Shown in pieces: positions 17,837-26,933 of a stretch of 64,000 nt of DNA. Position numbers and translations under genes: made by a program. Source of the stretch: Thiotrichales bacterium 19S9-11 (GTDB lineage: Bacteria > Pseudomonadota > Gammaproteobacteria > Francisellales > Francisellaceae). The notes beneath the pieces are model-generated. The model was not told where the DNA came from. It saw nothing but the letters and a program-made list of their open reading frames with translations, and did no database searches. Within the stretch, counting starts at the first letter, position 1. Each line of letters starts with the position of its first letter. The stretch is taken from assembly GCA_021713395.1 (NCBI GenBank), contig JAKJJT010000001.1, positions 434,001-498,000 on the forward strand. Reading direction: 5' to 3'.

Positions 17837-18982
17837 TTAGACAAGATATAAAATCTGAATTGATTGGATTGAGTCAATTTCTCTGGCAATTTTCTTAACT
17901 TGTGCCTTTAAGACATCAAATGAGCTTTGGCTTGATAAGTGCTCAGTATTTAAAATTAAACTGACATTTGCTTTACCTTTAACATAATATAAGTCAATGC
18001 GCTCAATCGCTTTAGATGAAATTAATGCTTCAAGTTTTGGTTTAAGTACTGTGGTAATTTGGCTTCTTGATGGCGGAAGTTTGGTTGTTTCTGGTAGTTT
18101 TTCAGGGTGCTCATCAACATCAATATGGATCGTAACATCTTCAATATTTTTTATTTTTTCACCTAAACGTGCACGGACTGCTTCAGCAATGTAGTGACCT
18201 TCTGAGGCAGTTAAAAGTGGATTAATTAAAATATGCGCATCTAAAAATATATGTCCTGCCATTAAACGTGTTCGTGTTTGATGGTGGCTAATAACCCCTT
18301 CGGTTGTTGAAATAATTTGATCAATTTCTTCAACTATTTGTAAGTCAACGGCAGTATCAACAAGTTCTGATAAACCACGCCAGCCCCATTTAACCCCCAT
18401 TTTAATAATTAAAATAGAGACAATAATTGCAGCAATTGGATCCATGAAATGTAAGCCTAGGATAGAGCCAATTAAGCCAATTAAAACAATAACAGACGAT
18501 AAACTATCACTTCGGCTATGCCAAGCGTTGGCCCTTAAAAGATCTGAGTGAATTTCATCTGCAGCTTTCATGGTATAACGAAATAACCATTCATTAGCAA
18601 AGATTGAAATAATTGCCGCAACAATCGTTAGATAACCAGGACGACTAAGTTCACCAGAAGATAGATCATAAATTGCATCATAAATAATACCAAAACCAAT
18701 TAAAATTAAGAAAATACCTAAGCCAACTGTTGCAAGTGTTTCTATTCTTTGGTGGCCATAAGGGTGATCACTATCTGCATCTTTTTTAGCAAATTTTGCT
18801 GCAATTAAAACTAAAAAGTCACTTAATAGATCAGATAAGGAGTGAATACCATCAGCAACTAAAGCACTTGAGCGCCCAAAGCTACCAATAACAATTTTAA
18901 TCACAGCCAGTGCTAAATTAATACCAGAGCCAACTAAGGTTACTTTTTTGCTAATTTGATAGCGAGATTCTTTTGTATGCAT
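17837..18982 (-). CDS. cation diffusion facilitator family transporter
   Basis: A CDF-family antiporter that exports divalent metals (Zn, Fe, Mn or Co) from the cytoplasm. Six hydrophobic helices occupy residues ~15-215. Metal-site motifs are VADGIHSLSDLLSD in TM2 and HSRSDSLSS in TM5. The cytoplasmic metal-binding domain follows at ~220-300 with GHIFLDAHI and VTIHID. At 381 aa it is about 80 residues longer than FieF; the extra C-terminal segment looks like a second small alpha/beta domain. Metal specificity cannot be assigned from the motifs alone. It stands alone, divergent from acnA. Confidence 0.9.
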   Translation of the reverse strand: MHTKESRYQISKKVTLVGSGINLALAVIKIVIGSFGRSSALVADGIHSLSDLLSDFLVLIAAKFAKKDADSDHPYGHQRIETLATVGLGIFLILIGFGIIYDAIYDLSSGELSRPGYLTIVAAIISIFANEWLFRYTMKAADEIHSDLLRANAWHSRSDSLSSVIVLIGLIGSILGLHFMDPIAAIIVSILIIKMGVKWGWRGLSELVDTAVDLQIVEEIDQIISTTEGVISHHQTRTRLMAGHIFLDAHILINPLLTASEGHYIAEAVRARLGEKIKNIEDVTIHIDVDEHPEKLPETTKLPPSRSQITTVLKPKLEALISSKAIERIDLYYVKGKANVSLILNTEHLSSQSSFDVLKAQVKKIAREIDSIQSIQILYLV

Positions 18983-19126
18983 GAGTTTATTTGCCTTTAG
19001 AAATTCTAAACTTTATTTCAAGATAATTAATGATACCGTTATACTAATTTACAGCTATAATGCATTTTAATGTTCAATTCATTTTAGTCTAAAAGAATGC
19101 CACTCTAATTGCAAATTGCGTGATGC

Positions 19127-19155
19127 TGTACAATTTAGAGCTTATTCGCTAGAAT
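19127..19155 (+). promoter_or_regulatory. candidate sigma70 promoter for acnA
   Basis: TGTACA (19127-19132) and TAGAAT (19150-19155) are 17 bp apart, about 45 bp upstream of the acnA start. Both hexamers match consensus imperfectly; spacing and position are ideal. Confidence 0.4.
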
Positions 19156-19199
19156 AATCGCATTCTTTTATCAGAGCAATATAATTAGGGAGTTTTGTG

Positions 19200-21887
19200 G
19201 TGTCGGATATTAAGAAAAAGACCAAAACAAAGATCGAGCTTACTGAAGGTGGCAGTATGAATGCCTATAGTTTAAAAAAACTTCAGGAAGAGACCAATAA
19301 GTCAATTGAGCGACTACCGTATTCCATTCGTATTTTAGTTGAAAATCAGCTGCGTAATATTGATGATTATAAAGTCAAAGAAGATGACTTAATGAAAGTA
19401 TTAGATTGGGATGCTAAAGCATCTAATCGCCCTGAAATTCCACATATGCCTGCACGTGTTGTGATGCAAGATTTTACAGGTGTGCCAGCGGTTGTTGATT
19501 TGGCATCAATGCGCAAAGCATTTAAAGATGCTGGTGGTAATCCAGATAAAATTAACCCACTTGTTGATACGGCAATGGTTGTTGATCACTCGGTTCAAGT
19601 TGATCACTTTGGAAGCCCACAAGCCTTAGATTTAAATGTTAAGCTTGAGTATCATCGTAATAAAGAGCGTTATAGTTTATTAAAGTGGGGGCAAAAAGCA
19701 TTTGATGATTTTAAAGTAGTACCACCAGGTATGGGTATTATCCATCAGGTTAATCTTGAGTATTTAGCACAAGTAGTTATTGAAAAAGATCAAAATGGTG
19801 AAAAGTTAGCTTACCCTGATACTTTAGTTGGAACGGATTCTCATACAACAATGATTAATGGCATTGGTGTGATGGGTTGGGGTGTTGGCGGCATTGAAGC
19901 AGAAGCTGTTATGCTTGGTCAGCCTTATTATATGGTATTACCAGATGTCGTTGGTGTTAATCTAACGGGTAAATTACGTGAAGGTGTCACAGCAACGGAT
20001 ATGGTTTTAACCATTACAGAGCTCTTACGTGAGCATGGTGTGGTTGGTAAATTTGTTGAGTTTTATGGTGAAGGAGTGAAAAATATGTCATTACCTGATC
20101 GTGCAACAATTGCAAATATGGCACCAGAATATGGCGCTACCATGGGCTTTTTCCCAGTTGATGCAATAACAATTGATTATTTGAAGCAGTCAAATCGTGA
20201 AGATCTTATTGAACGAGTACAATTAGTGTTAGAAGAGCAAATGCTATATCGCCATGATTCACATGAAGAGCCAGAGTACTCAGCAACGTTATCACTAGAT
20301 TTATCAACCGTTGATTCAACTTTAGCGGGCCCTAAGAGACCACAAGATCGTGTGCCATTACGTAAACTTCAATCAGAGTTTAAAGAAGCATTAACCAATG
20401 AGCAAGGTTTACATGGGTTTGGCTTAGAAAGTGGTTTATCAAAGAAAATAACGGTTAATGGTATGGGATGCCATATTAGTCATGGCTCAGTTGCAATTGC
20501 TGCAATTACTTCATGTACAAATACATCGAACCCTTCAGTTTTAATTGGCGCAGGACTTTTAGCAAAAAAAGCAGTTGAAAGAGGTTTAACCGTTCAGCCT
20601 TATGTAAAGACATCACTAGCACCAGGATCACAAGTTGTAACAGATTATCTTGATAAAGCAGGTCTTTTAGCCTACTTAGAAGCATTAAAGTTCAATGTTG
20701 TTGGTTATGGCTGTACAACCTGTATTGGTAATAGTGGCTCACTACCAGAAGCGGTTATTGATGCAATTGAAGAAGGAGATTTGGTTGTTGCCTCTGTATC
20801 AAGTGGTAACCGTAATTTTGAAGGAAGAATTAACCCACATGTAAAAGCAAACTACTTAGCATCACCAATTCATGTCGTTGCTTATGCATTAGCAGGAACC
20901 GTTGACTTTAATCCAGAGAAAGATCCTTTAGGTGTGGATAAAGAGGGTGAAGAGGTTTATTTAAGACATATTTGGCCAACGAATGAAGAGATTGCTGAAG
21001 TTCAAGCAGAAGTACTAAATTCTCAGATGTTTAAAGACTGCTATGAAGTTGTCTTTAAAGGAACAGAAGATTGGCAAAGCTTAGAAGCACCAGATAGCAA
21101 GTTATATGAGTGGAGTGATGACTCTACTTATATCCAGTGTCCTCCATTTTTTGAAGACTTTGCTAAGAAAAATGGTGAAATTTCTGATATTAAAGATGCA
21201 AGAACATTGTTAATGTTAGGTGATAGTATTACAACGGATCATATTTCACCAGCAGGTGCAATTCCAGCTGAGTATCCAGCAGGCCAATATTTAATTAAAA
21301 ATAATGTTGATCACAAAGATTTTAACTCTTATGGCTCACGTCGTGGTAACCATGAAGTGATGATGAGAGGAACTTTTGCTAACATCCGAATTCGTAATTT
21401 ATTAACACCAGGTGTTGAAGGCGGGGTTACTAAGTATCATGATACAGGTGAGCAAATGTATGTTTATGATGCTGCGATGAAGTATAAAGAAAATAATACA
21501 CCATTGATTGTATTAGCTGGTAAAGAATATGGTACTGGTTCTTCACGTGACTGGGCTGCAAAAGGAACGTTCCTACTTGGCATTAAAGCTGTGATTGCTG
21601 AAAGCTATGAACGAATTCATCGTAGTAACTTAGTAGGTATGGGTGTTTTACCGTTACAGTTTAAAGCTGGTGACAGTGCAAAATCACTTGGTTTAGATGG
21701 AAGTGAAAGCTTTAGTATTAAAAAACTTTCATCAATTAAACCGCGTTCAGATGTTGAAGTTGAAGCTAAAAAAGATGATGGATCTGTTATTAAATTCAAC
21801 GTATTGGCTCGTCTAGATGCAGATATTGATGTTGATTATTATAAAAATGGCGGGATCTTACAAACCGTTTTGAAAAATATGATGTAA
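19200..21887 (+). CDS. acnA: aconitate hydratase A
   Basis: AcnA interconverts citrate and isocitrate with a 4Fe-4S cluster. Cluster ligands appear as SCTNTSNPSV and the later GCTTCIGNSG pair. Also present are GTDSHTTMINGIG and the swivel-domain segment ending GTGSSRDWAAKGT. At 895 aa it is full length for the AcnA/IRP type. The start is one of two adjacent GTG codons: AGGGAG (19187-19192) is seven bases before the GTG at 19200, so I prefer it to 19197. It forms a single-gene unit with its own promoter; a repeat hairpin and a terminator follow. Confidence 0.97.
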   Translation: MSDIKKKTKTKIELTEGGSMNAYSLKKLQEETNKSIERLPYSIRILVENQLRNIDDYKVKEDDLMKVLDWDAKASNRPEIPHMPARVVMQDFTGVPAVVDLASMRKAFKDAGGNPDKINPLVDTAMVVDHSVQVDHFGSPQALDLNVKLEYHRNKERYSLLKWGQKAFDDFKVVPPGMGIIHQVNLEYLAQVVIEKDQNGEKLAYPDTLVGTDSHTTMINGIGVMGWGVGGIEAEAVMLGQPYYMVLPDVVGVNLTGKLREGVTATDMVLTITELLREHGVVGKFVEFYGEGVKNMSLPDRATIANMAPEYGATMGFFPVDAITIDYLKQSNREDLIERVQLVLEEQMLYRHDSHEEPEYSATLSLDLSTVDSTLAGPKRPQDRVPLRKLQSEFKEALTNEQGLHGFGLESGLSKKITVNGMGCHISHGSVAIAAITSCTNTSNPSVLIGAGLLAKKAVERGLTVQPYVKTSLAPGSQVVTDYLDKAGLLAYLEALKFNVVGYGCTTCIGNSGSLPEAVIDAIEEGDLVVASVSSGNRNFEGRINPHVKANYLASPIHVVAYALAGTVDFNPEKDPLGVDKEGEEVYLRHIWPTNEEIAEVQAEVLNSQMFKDCYEVVFKGTEDWQSLEAPDSKLYEWSDDSTYIQCPPFFEDFAKKNGEISDIKDARTLLMLGDSITTDHISPAGAIPAEYPAGQYLIKNNVDHKDFNSYGSRRGNHEVMMRGTFANIRIRNLLTPGVEGGVTKYHDTGEQMYVYDAAMKYKENNTPLIVLAGKEYGTGSSRDWAAKGTFLLGIKAVIAESYERIHRSNLVGMGVLPLQFKAGDSAKSLGLDGSESFSIKKLSSIKPRSDVEVEAKKDDGSVIKFNVLARLDADIDVDYYKNGGILQTVLKNMM

Positions 21888-21911
21888 TAAACTATTTTCA
21901 AATTGGCTTAT

Positions 21912-21939
21912 GTAGAGACGTCGATTTATCGCGTCTCGG
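21912..21939. repeat. 28-bp hairpin repeat, copy 2
   Basis: Near-identical to the unit at 16332-16359 (27 of 28 bases). It has the same nine-pair interrupted stem, with GAGACG pairing to CGTCTC. It lies 25 bp after the acnA stop, again in a 3' flanking position. The single base difference falls in the loop, which fits a conserved hairpin. Confidence 0.75.
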
Positions 21940-21980
21940 CGATAAGTTAAGAGGTTTAAGTAGACGATATTATAAAAAAT

Positions 21981-22005
21981 AAGGCGCTTTGAGGCGCCTT
22001 TTGTG
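21981..22005. terminator. bidirectional terminator between acnA and the GH5 gene
   Basis: AAGGCGC (21981-21987) pairs with GCGCCTT (21994-22000) around a six-base loop. A T run follows on the plus strand, and an A run precedes it (a T run on the minus strand). It sits between two convergent genes and can serve both. Confidence 0.85.
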
Positions 22006-22030
22006 TTTAAATTAATTGAGAGGTCAGTGT

Positions 22031-23566
22031 TTAGTTTTGAAAATACTGTTGTAAGATACTATTTTTCCAGTCACCAGGGGTAACTCTTAAATTATAATTT
22101 CCCCAACCATGGCCTGTGCTCCAAACAGTCCAGCCAACAAAGCCATAATCTTTTTCAGCAGTGTAGGCATTCTCTTTCATTTGATTTAAAAATGCATCTA
22201 ACGCTGGTGCACAAGTTGCTTCATCTGTGCCAACACCAAACTCAGTTACCATTGCTTTAAGCTGATTTTCTTTTAAGTATTGAACAAAGCTATCCATATT
22301 ATCCGCCTCAGTAATATTACTGATACAAGTATTATGAGTACCGCTAAAGTCAGAGTCTAGATACTGATGAACATTAATGATGATTCGATTAATTTCATCA
22401 TTTGTTAAACCTGCTGCTTTGAAGTTAGCGCGGGTAAATTGCGCAGCATTGCCTGAATGTGACCAGCTGTGTAGGCCAGTCCAGCTTATGCCTTCAACTA
22501 AGTAATAACCATCAAAGCCTTTTGCATTTAACGCTTTAATAATTGCAACTTGAGCATCAAATGCTTGTTTTGGAGTTAGTGACTCACCAGATTTAGTAGC
22601 TGGTTCATTCATTAGGTCAAAGTATAAATAGCTTGTATCGATGCTACCTTTATATTTTGAAATTTGATCCCATATTTGGCTCCATATTTTTACATGAGCA
22701 TTAGGATTTGTTACTAAAGTACCATCTGGGCATGCTGTTCCGTTACCGCAGCCAGCAACCTGAGTACCAACATTTGAATAGTGCATATAAGAATGAAGGT
22801 CTAATATGACAAAATTACCACTGTTAATAATAGTTTGTATAGTTGGTAATACAAGTTTATCAAAGTAACCAGTATCAAAATAAGGGTTTTCTGCTAAGTT
22901 TATTGTGTAACCATATGGATTCATATAAGCCCAGCGAATAGGTAAACGTATGGTATTTGCACCCTGTTCAATAAAGGTATTTGTAGCAGATAAATCCGTA
23001 TAGTCAGTTGTGCTATCAGTATAGGATAAGCTTGGAATAACAGATGAGTTTGGCATGGTTGAAAACTCTAAACCTGATAGGTTAATGCCTGATAGCCAAT
23101 CTCTATTTCCAGTATTTGGGCTTTGAGATAATTCGTCATTATAAGCAATTGAACTATAGCCTAAATTGCCATGAACAATATTATCATCAATATAATAGTT
23201 TTCTAAAACAATATGAGATCCTTCGACAGGTTCGTATGTCATTTGATATTTGCCTGTTGCACCATCAAAGCTACTACTTAAGTAACCATAATAGGCATCC
23301 GAATAACTACAACCACCCGTGCGTACAGCTGCACCCCAATAGTAGTCATTTCTGCTAATTGCATTTGGGTTTAATTCAGTACCATAATCCCACGCTACAA
23401 ATATGCCGGTATCATCATTTTTAATACATAACACAACATTACTTGCGCCTGGCGCTTTTTCCGTATCATAAAGCCCACTAATTTTATTTGTCATCATATC
23501 AGCATATAAGCTAGAGCAAGTTAAAGCTGAGAGGCAAGCAGTAAAGCAAAGTTTTTTTATAAACAT
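22031..23566 (-). CDS. secreted glycoside hydrolase family 5 (endoglucanase-like)
   Basis: A secreted GH5 enzyme, probably acting on a beta-1,4-linked glucan or mannan. Residues 1-22 are a Sec signal peptide ending SSLYA. Residues ~25-145 form an N-terminal beta-rich domain with two Cys (46, 86), perhaps carbohydrate binding. The TIM barrel spans ~158-505. LRLPIRWAYM and DLHSYMHY lie early in the barrel; the acid/base is E321 in FDLMNEPATKSG. INVHQYLDSD holds a conserved His. The nucleophile is E442 in MVTEFGVGTD. All catalytic positions are intact. It stands alone with no other polysaccharide genes nearby, suggesting an accessory trait. Exact substrate is not readable. Confidence 0.9.
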   Translation of the reverse strand: MFIKKLCFTACLSALTCSSLYADMMTNKISGLYDTEKAPGASNVVLCIKNDDTGIFVAWDYGTELNPNAISRNDYYWGAAVRTGGCSYSDAYYGYLSSSFDGATGKYQMTYEPVEGSHIVLENYYIDDNIVHGNLGYSSIAYNDELSQSPNTGNRDWLSGINLSGLEFSTMPNSSVIPSLSYTDSTTDYTDLSATNTFIEQGANTIRLPIRWAYMNPYGYTINLAENPYFDTGYFDKLVLPTIQTIINSGNFVILDLHSYMHYSNVGTQVAGCGNGTACPDGTLVTNPNAHVKIWSQIWDQISKYKGSIDTSYLYFDLMNEPATKSGESLTPKQAFDAQVAIIKALNAKGFDGYYLVEGISWTGLHSWSHSGNAAQFTRANFKAAGLTNDEINRIIINVHQYLDSDFSGTHNTCISNITEADNMDSFVQYLKENQLKAMVTEFGVGTDEATCAPALDAFLNQMKENAYTAEKDYGFVGWTVWSTGHGWGNYNLRVTPGDWKNSILQQYFQN

Positions 23567-23659
23567 TATAAGAATTCCACATGGTTTTGTTTTTATTTTT
23601 ATCTTTTGATATACTATAGTGTTTGATATATCAAGTCAAATCTTTCTTTTTTGGTAAAA

Positions 23660-24484
23660 CTATCCTTTACATAAACTCCGATCTGTTTTTTCATAAGCAG
23701 CTTTACAAAAGCTACCCATTGATTTTTTAACATCATTAAAAGTATTAATAAACTGGTCTCTCTTTTTTGCTTTTAAGTATTCAACAGTTTCTTTTACGTG
23801 GTTGGCATAATCTTCTAGTAGTTGAATTCTTTTTTCATCTGATGCGATAATATCAGCATAAAGTTCAGCTGATTGATTAAAAAGTCTGCCAACAATATTT
23901 AATTCCATTTGATAAACGGGACTTGCAAGCTTTAGTAGTTGATTTAAATTGACACCTTGCTGATTAAGAAAGCTGCCTAAGCAGAAGGTGCTAAAGTGTT
24001 CAATACCTTGAATAAAATTCATTAGCATATCATGCTCTTCTGCACTTAATGATTCAAGAGTAAAGCCAAAACTATGTAATAGGTCTAAAAACCATTGGTA
24101 TTGCTCTTGATTGCGACCAGGACAGTGAACAATCACTTGGTTTCTACTATTGGTAATGGTTGGGCCAAACATGGGATGTAAGCCAAGTGTTGGGCCTTTA
24201 TGGTATTTAAGCATTAATTCCAGTGGCTTTTCTTTGATACTGGTAAAGTCGCAGAGGATCGTATCTTCTGATAGTAGAGGGGCAACCTCTTTAATAACAG
24301 AGGCTGTTATATCAATCGGTACAGAGATTAAGACTAGGTCAAATATTTTATAGTCACTGACTCGGTCATCTTTATCAATGAGCGTTAGTTTATGGTTACT
24401 CTGCTGTTTGATATAATTTGAGATGAGTTGACCCATTTGGCCTTTGCCGCCGATAATTGCAATATGATAATTTTTATTATTCAT
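23660..24484 (-). CDS. tyrA: prephenate dehydrogenase (TyrA-type, no chorismate mutase domain)
   Basis: Oxidises prephenate to 4-hydroxyphenylpyruvate for tyrosine synthesis. The NAD-binding start IAIIGGKGQMGQLISNYI is the pattern found in the dehydrogenase half of enterobacterial TyrA, but the fused chorismate mutase is missing, so mutase activity must come from elsewhere. GLHPMFGPTI and the downstream QGIEHFSTF segment fit the catalytic region. The frame extends to a TTG at 24499, but the ATG at 24484 overlaps the dtd stop as TAATG, which favours coupled translation from there. Last gene of an rluD-dtd-tyrA unit. Confidence 0.85.
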   Translation of the reverse strand: MNNKNYHIAIIGGKGQMGQLISNYIKQQSNHKLTLIDKDDRVSDYKIFDLVLISVPIDITASVIKEVAPLLSEDTILCDFTSIKEKPLELMLKYHKGPTLGLHPMFGPTITNSRNQVIVHCPGRNQEQYQWFLDLLHSFGFTLESLSAEEHDMLMNFIQGIEHFSTFCLGSFLNQQGVNLNQLLKLASPVYQMELNIVGRLFNQSAELYADIIASDEKRIQLLEDYANHVKETVEYLKAKKRDQFINTFNDVKKSMGSFCKAAYEKTDRSLCKG

Positions 24485-24921
24485 TAGACTTGAATCCAAA
24501 AGGTAACTGGACCATCGTTTGTTAAATTGACTTTCATATCAGCACCAAATAGGCCGCATTCAACTTTTGGGTACTGTAATTTAACAATATGACAAAATGT
24601 TTCAAATAGCTTTTTGGCATCTTCTGGTTTTGCTGCGGTTGAAAAACCAGGCCTTAAACCTTTTTTAGTGTCAGCCGCTAATGTAAATTGAGGTACTAAT
24701 AACAGCCCGCCGTTAATATCAGAGATACTTAAATTCATTTGATCATTTTTATCAGAAAAAATACGATAATTAATTAGTTTATGTGAAAGTTTTTTTGCAG
24801 AATCTTCATTATCTTTTTTTTCAATACCAATTAAAGCAAGTATCCCTTGATCAATTTTTCCAATGATCTCATGATTGACAATAACCTGTGCTTGAGTTAC
24901 TCGCTGAATTAGTCCAATCAT
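24484..24921 (-). CDS. dtd: D-aminoacyl-tRNA deacylase
   Basis: Dtd removes D-amino acids (and glycine mischarged on tRNA-Ala) from tRNA. The diagnostic motifs are present: LVPQFTLAADTKKGLRPGFS and the C-terminal GPVTFWIQV with the Gly-cis-Pro pair. Length 145 aa is exact for the family. Its start codon abuts the rluD stop and its stop overlaps the tyrA start, so the three are translated as a tight cluster. Confidence 0.95.
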   Translation of the reverse strand: MIGLIQRVTQAQVIVNHEIIGKIDQGILALIGIEKKDNEDSAKKLSHKLINYRIFSDKNDQMNLSISDINGGLLLVPQFTLAADTKKGLRPGFSTAAKPEDAKKLFETFCHIVKLQYPKVECGLFGADMKVNLTNDGPVTFWIQV

Positions 24922-25962
24922 TTATTCAGTATCCTCATAATAGTCATCATTAAAATCATAATCATCTTCGTAGTAATCTGCTTTTAATTGATCCATGTCT
25001 TCTCTTAGCAATCGAATGAGTTCTTTCATATCTTTCGGCATATTTTGTGTAAAAGAGACAGTTTCTTTCGTCTCTGGATGAATAAATGATAAATGATAGG
25101 CGTGTAAGGCTTGACGTTTAAATTGATGTAAAAATGTAGCGAGTGCTTCTGATGTGCCTTTTGTGATTCTTAATCGTGGGTTATAAGTTAGATCACCAAC
25201 CAATGGATGTTTTATGTGTTGTAAATGAACCCTAATTTGGTGTGTTCTTCCTGTCTCTAGTTGACATCGTATACGAGTATAATCTCTAAAATGTTCAATC
25301 ACATTGACATGAGTTACGGCAGGCTTGCCGCCTTCACTAACAACTGCCATTTTAAGGCGATTATGTGGGTGTCGAGCAATGTTAGCATCAATTGTTTGTC
25401 CTGATATAAGGTGCCCACAAGCAATGGCTTCATATTGACGCTTAACGGTTCGTTGTTGTAGTTGTTCAACAAGCGAGGTATGTGCTTTTAATGTTTTTGC
25501 ACAAACAAGTAGGCCTGAAGTATCTTTATCTAAACGATGTACAATGCCACAGCGAGGGATTAAACTAAGCTTTTCATCATGGGCGATCAATGCATTTAGT
25601 AAGGTATTATCAGGGTTGCCGGCCCCTGGATGAACAATTAATCCAACGGGTTTATTAATAATTAGAATATGCTCATCTTCATAGATAATGTCTAAATTCA
25701 TTTCTTGTGCTTGGATATGCTCTTGATGCTGGTTTAATTTAACGTTAATGGATATTTCTTCAGTACCATAGAGTTTGGTTTTTGGTTTTTCAACTTTACC
25801 ATTAACTAGAATATACCCATCTAATAACCAACGTTTTAGCATTTCTCTTGAATACTCTGGTAAAAGTGTTGCTAGAATTTGATCAAGCCGTTTGCCTGCT
25901 AGTGTATTTGGTACAATAATGTTTTGCTGTATGCGTTCAAATTGTTTATTATTTTCTACCAC
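24922..25962 (-). CDS. rluD: 23S rRNA pseudouridine synthase RluD
   Basis: RluD makes pseudouridines in helix 69 of 23S rRNA. An N-terminal S4 RNA-binding domain (residues ~15-75) precedes the catalytic domain with RCGIVHRLDKDTSGLLVCAK, which holds the catalytic Asp, and the later RTHQIRVHLQHI. The C-terminus ends with a very acidic Asp/Tyr-rich tail (about 20 residues) beyond the usual end. Start is GTG at 25962. bamD is divergent just upstream, the same rluD-bamD pairing found in enterobacteria. Confidence 0.93.
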   Translation of the reverse strand: MVENNKQFERIQQNIIVPNTLAGKRLDQILATLLPEYSREMLKRWLLDGYILVNGKVEKPKTKLYGTEEISINVKLNQHQEHIQAQEMNLDIIYEDEHILIINKPVGLIVHPGAGNPDNTLLNALIAHDEKLSLIPRCGIVHRLDKDTSGLLVCAKTLKAHTSLVEQLQQRTVKRQYEAIACGHLISGQTIDANIARHPHNRLKMAVVSEGGKPAVTHVNVIEHFRDYTRIRCQLETGRTHQIRVHLQHIKHPLVGDLTYNPRLRITKGTSEALATFLHQFKRQALHAYHLSFIHPETKETVSFTQNMPKDMKELIRLLREDMDQLKADYYEDDYDFNDDYYEDTE

Positions 25963-26035
25963 AAGTATTGATTTCCATTAATTCGAATGAGAGTATTTTA
26001 ATCGAATTAGTGACAAAATGAAAAAAAAGGTTGAT

Positions 26036-26827
26036 ATGATGCGAAAAATATTCGCTATTACTTGTTTTGCAATGGCTATTTTAATTGCAGGTTGTTCAAA
26101 AAGAGAAGGATTACTCTATCAAGGAGACTCTGCTAAATTCATTTATGCAACTGGGCATAATTATATGGTAGAAGGTTACTATACAGATGCAATTGAAGCC
26201 TATCGTTCTTTAATGGCACAGTATCCATTTGAGCATTATGCACAAAAGGGTATGCTAGATTTGATTTATTCATATCATGAAAAAGGTGATGATCCGATGG
26301 CGTTAGCAATCGCTGAGCAATATTTAAAGTTATATCCAGCAGCTAAAGATCGTTATTATGCTTATTATATGCTTGGTATTATCTACAGTGATAATGGTCG
26401 TGGTTTCTTACAAAAATACTTACCTTATGATATGGATCAACATGATACAACAGGTTATAAAGAAGCATTTAAAAATTTTCAAAAGGTATTAACTTTAGCG
26501 CCTAATACACCGTTTGCTGATGATGCAAGAAGACGCATGATTTATTTGAAAAATATCATTGCGCAATATCAACTGAATATTGCCCAGTTTTATTTAGATA
26601 AAGGTGCTTATGTATCTGCAATTAACCGAGCAAAAGTTATTGTAGAAAAATATCCAAAAACACCACAAGTAGAAGGTGCTTTAGTTATTATGCTCAAATC
26701 GTATCAAAGGCTAAATTTAACGAAGCTAATTAACTCAACGGCAACAGTAATTAAAGAAAATTATCCAAATAATGCTTATCTAAATTCATTAGAAAAATCA
26801 GGTAAAAGAACAACTGCTAGATTATAA
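26036..26827 (+). CDS. bamD: outer membrane assembly lipoprotein BamD
   Basis: BamD is an essential outer-membrane lipoprotein of the BAM complex that inserts beta-barrel proteins. A signal peptide ends in the lipobox LIAGC, so the mature protein starts at the Cys. The body is a tandem of TPR-like helical pairs with the family pattern YTDAIEAYRSLMAQYPFEHYA and YYMLGIIYS. The frame opens at an ATG at 26018, but AAGG (26027-26030) five bases before the ATG at 26036 makes the shorter start better. It is divergent from rluD, as in many gammaproteobacteria. Confidence 0.93.
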   Translation: MMRKIFAITCFAMAILIAGCSKREGLLYQGDSAKFIYATGHNYMVEGYYTDAIEAYRSLMAQYPFEHYAQKGMLDLIYSYHEKGDDPMALAIAEQYLKLYPAAKDRYYAYYMLGIIYSDNGRGFLQKYLPYDMDQHDTTGYKEAFKNFQKVLTLAPNTPFADDARRRMIYLKNIIAQYQLNIAQFYLDKGAYVSAINRAKVIVEKYPKTPQVEGALVIMLKSYQRLNLTKLINSTATVIKENYPNNAYLNSLEKSGKRTTARL

Positions 26828-26933
26828 GATTACGTTTCAATACCACTTAAACACAGTAGCACAATCAAATAAACTCAGTAATAATAGCAAATAAACGTAT
26901 CGATTATTTTTTTAAATAAAGGAGCGATTGTTT

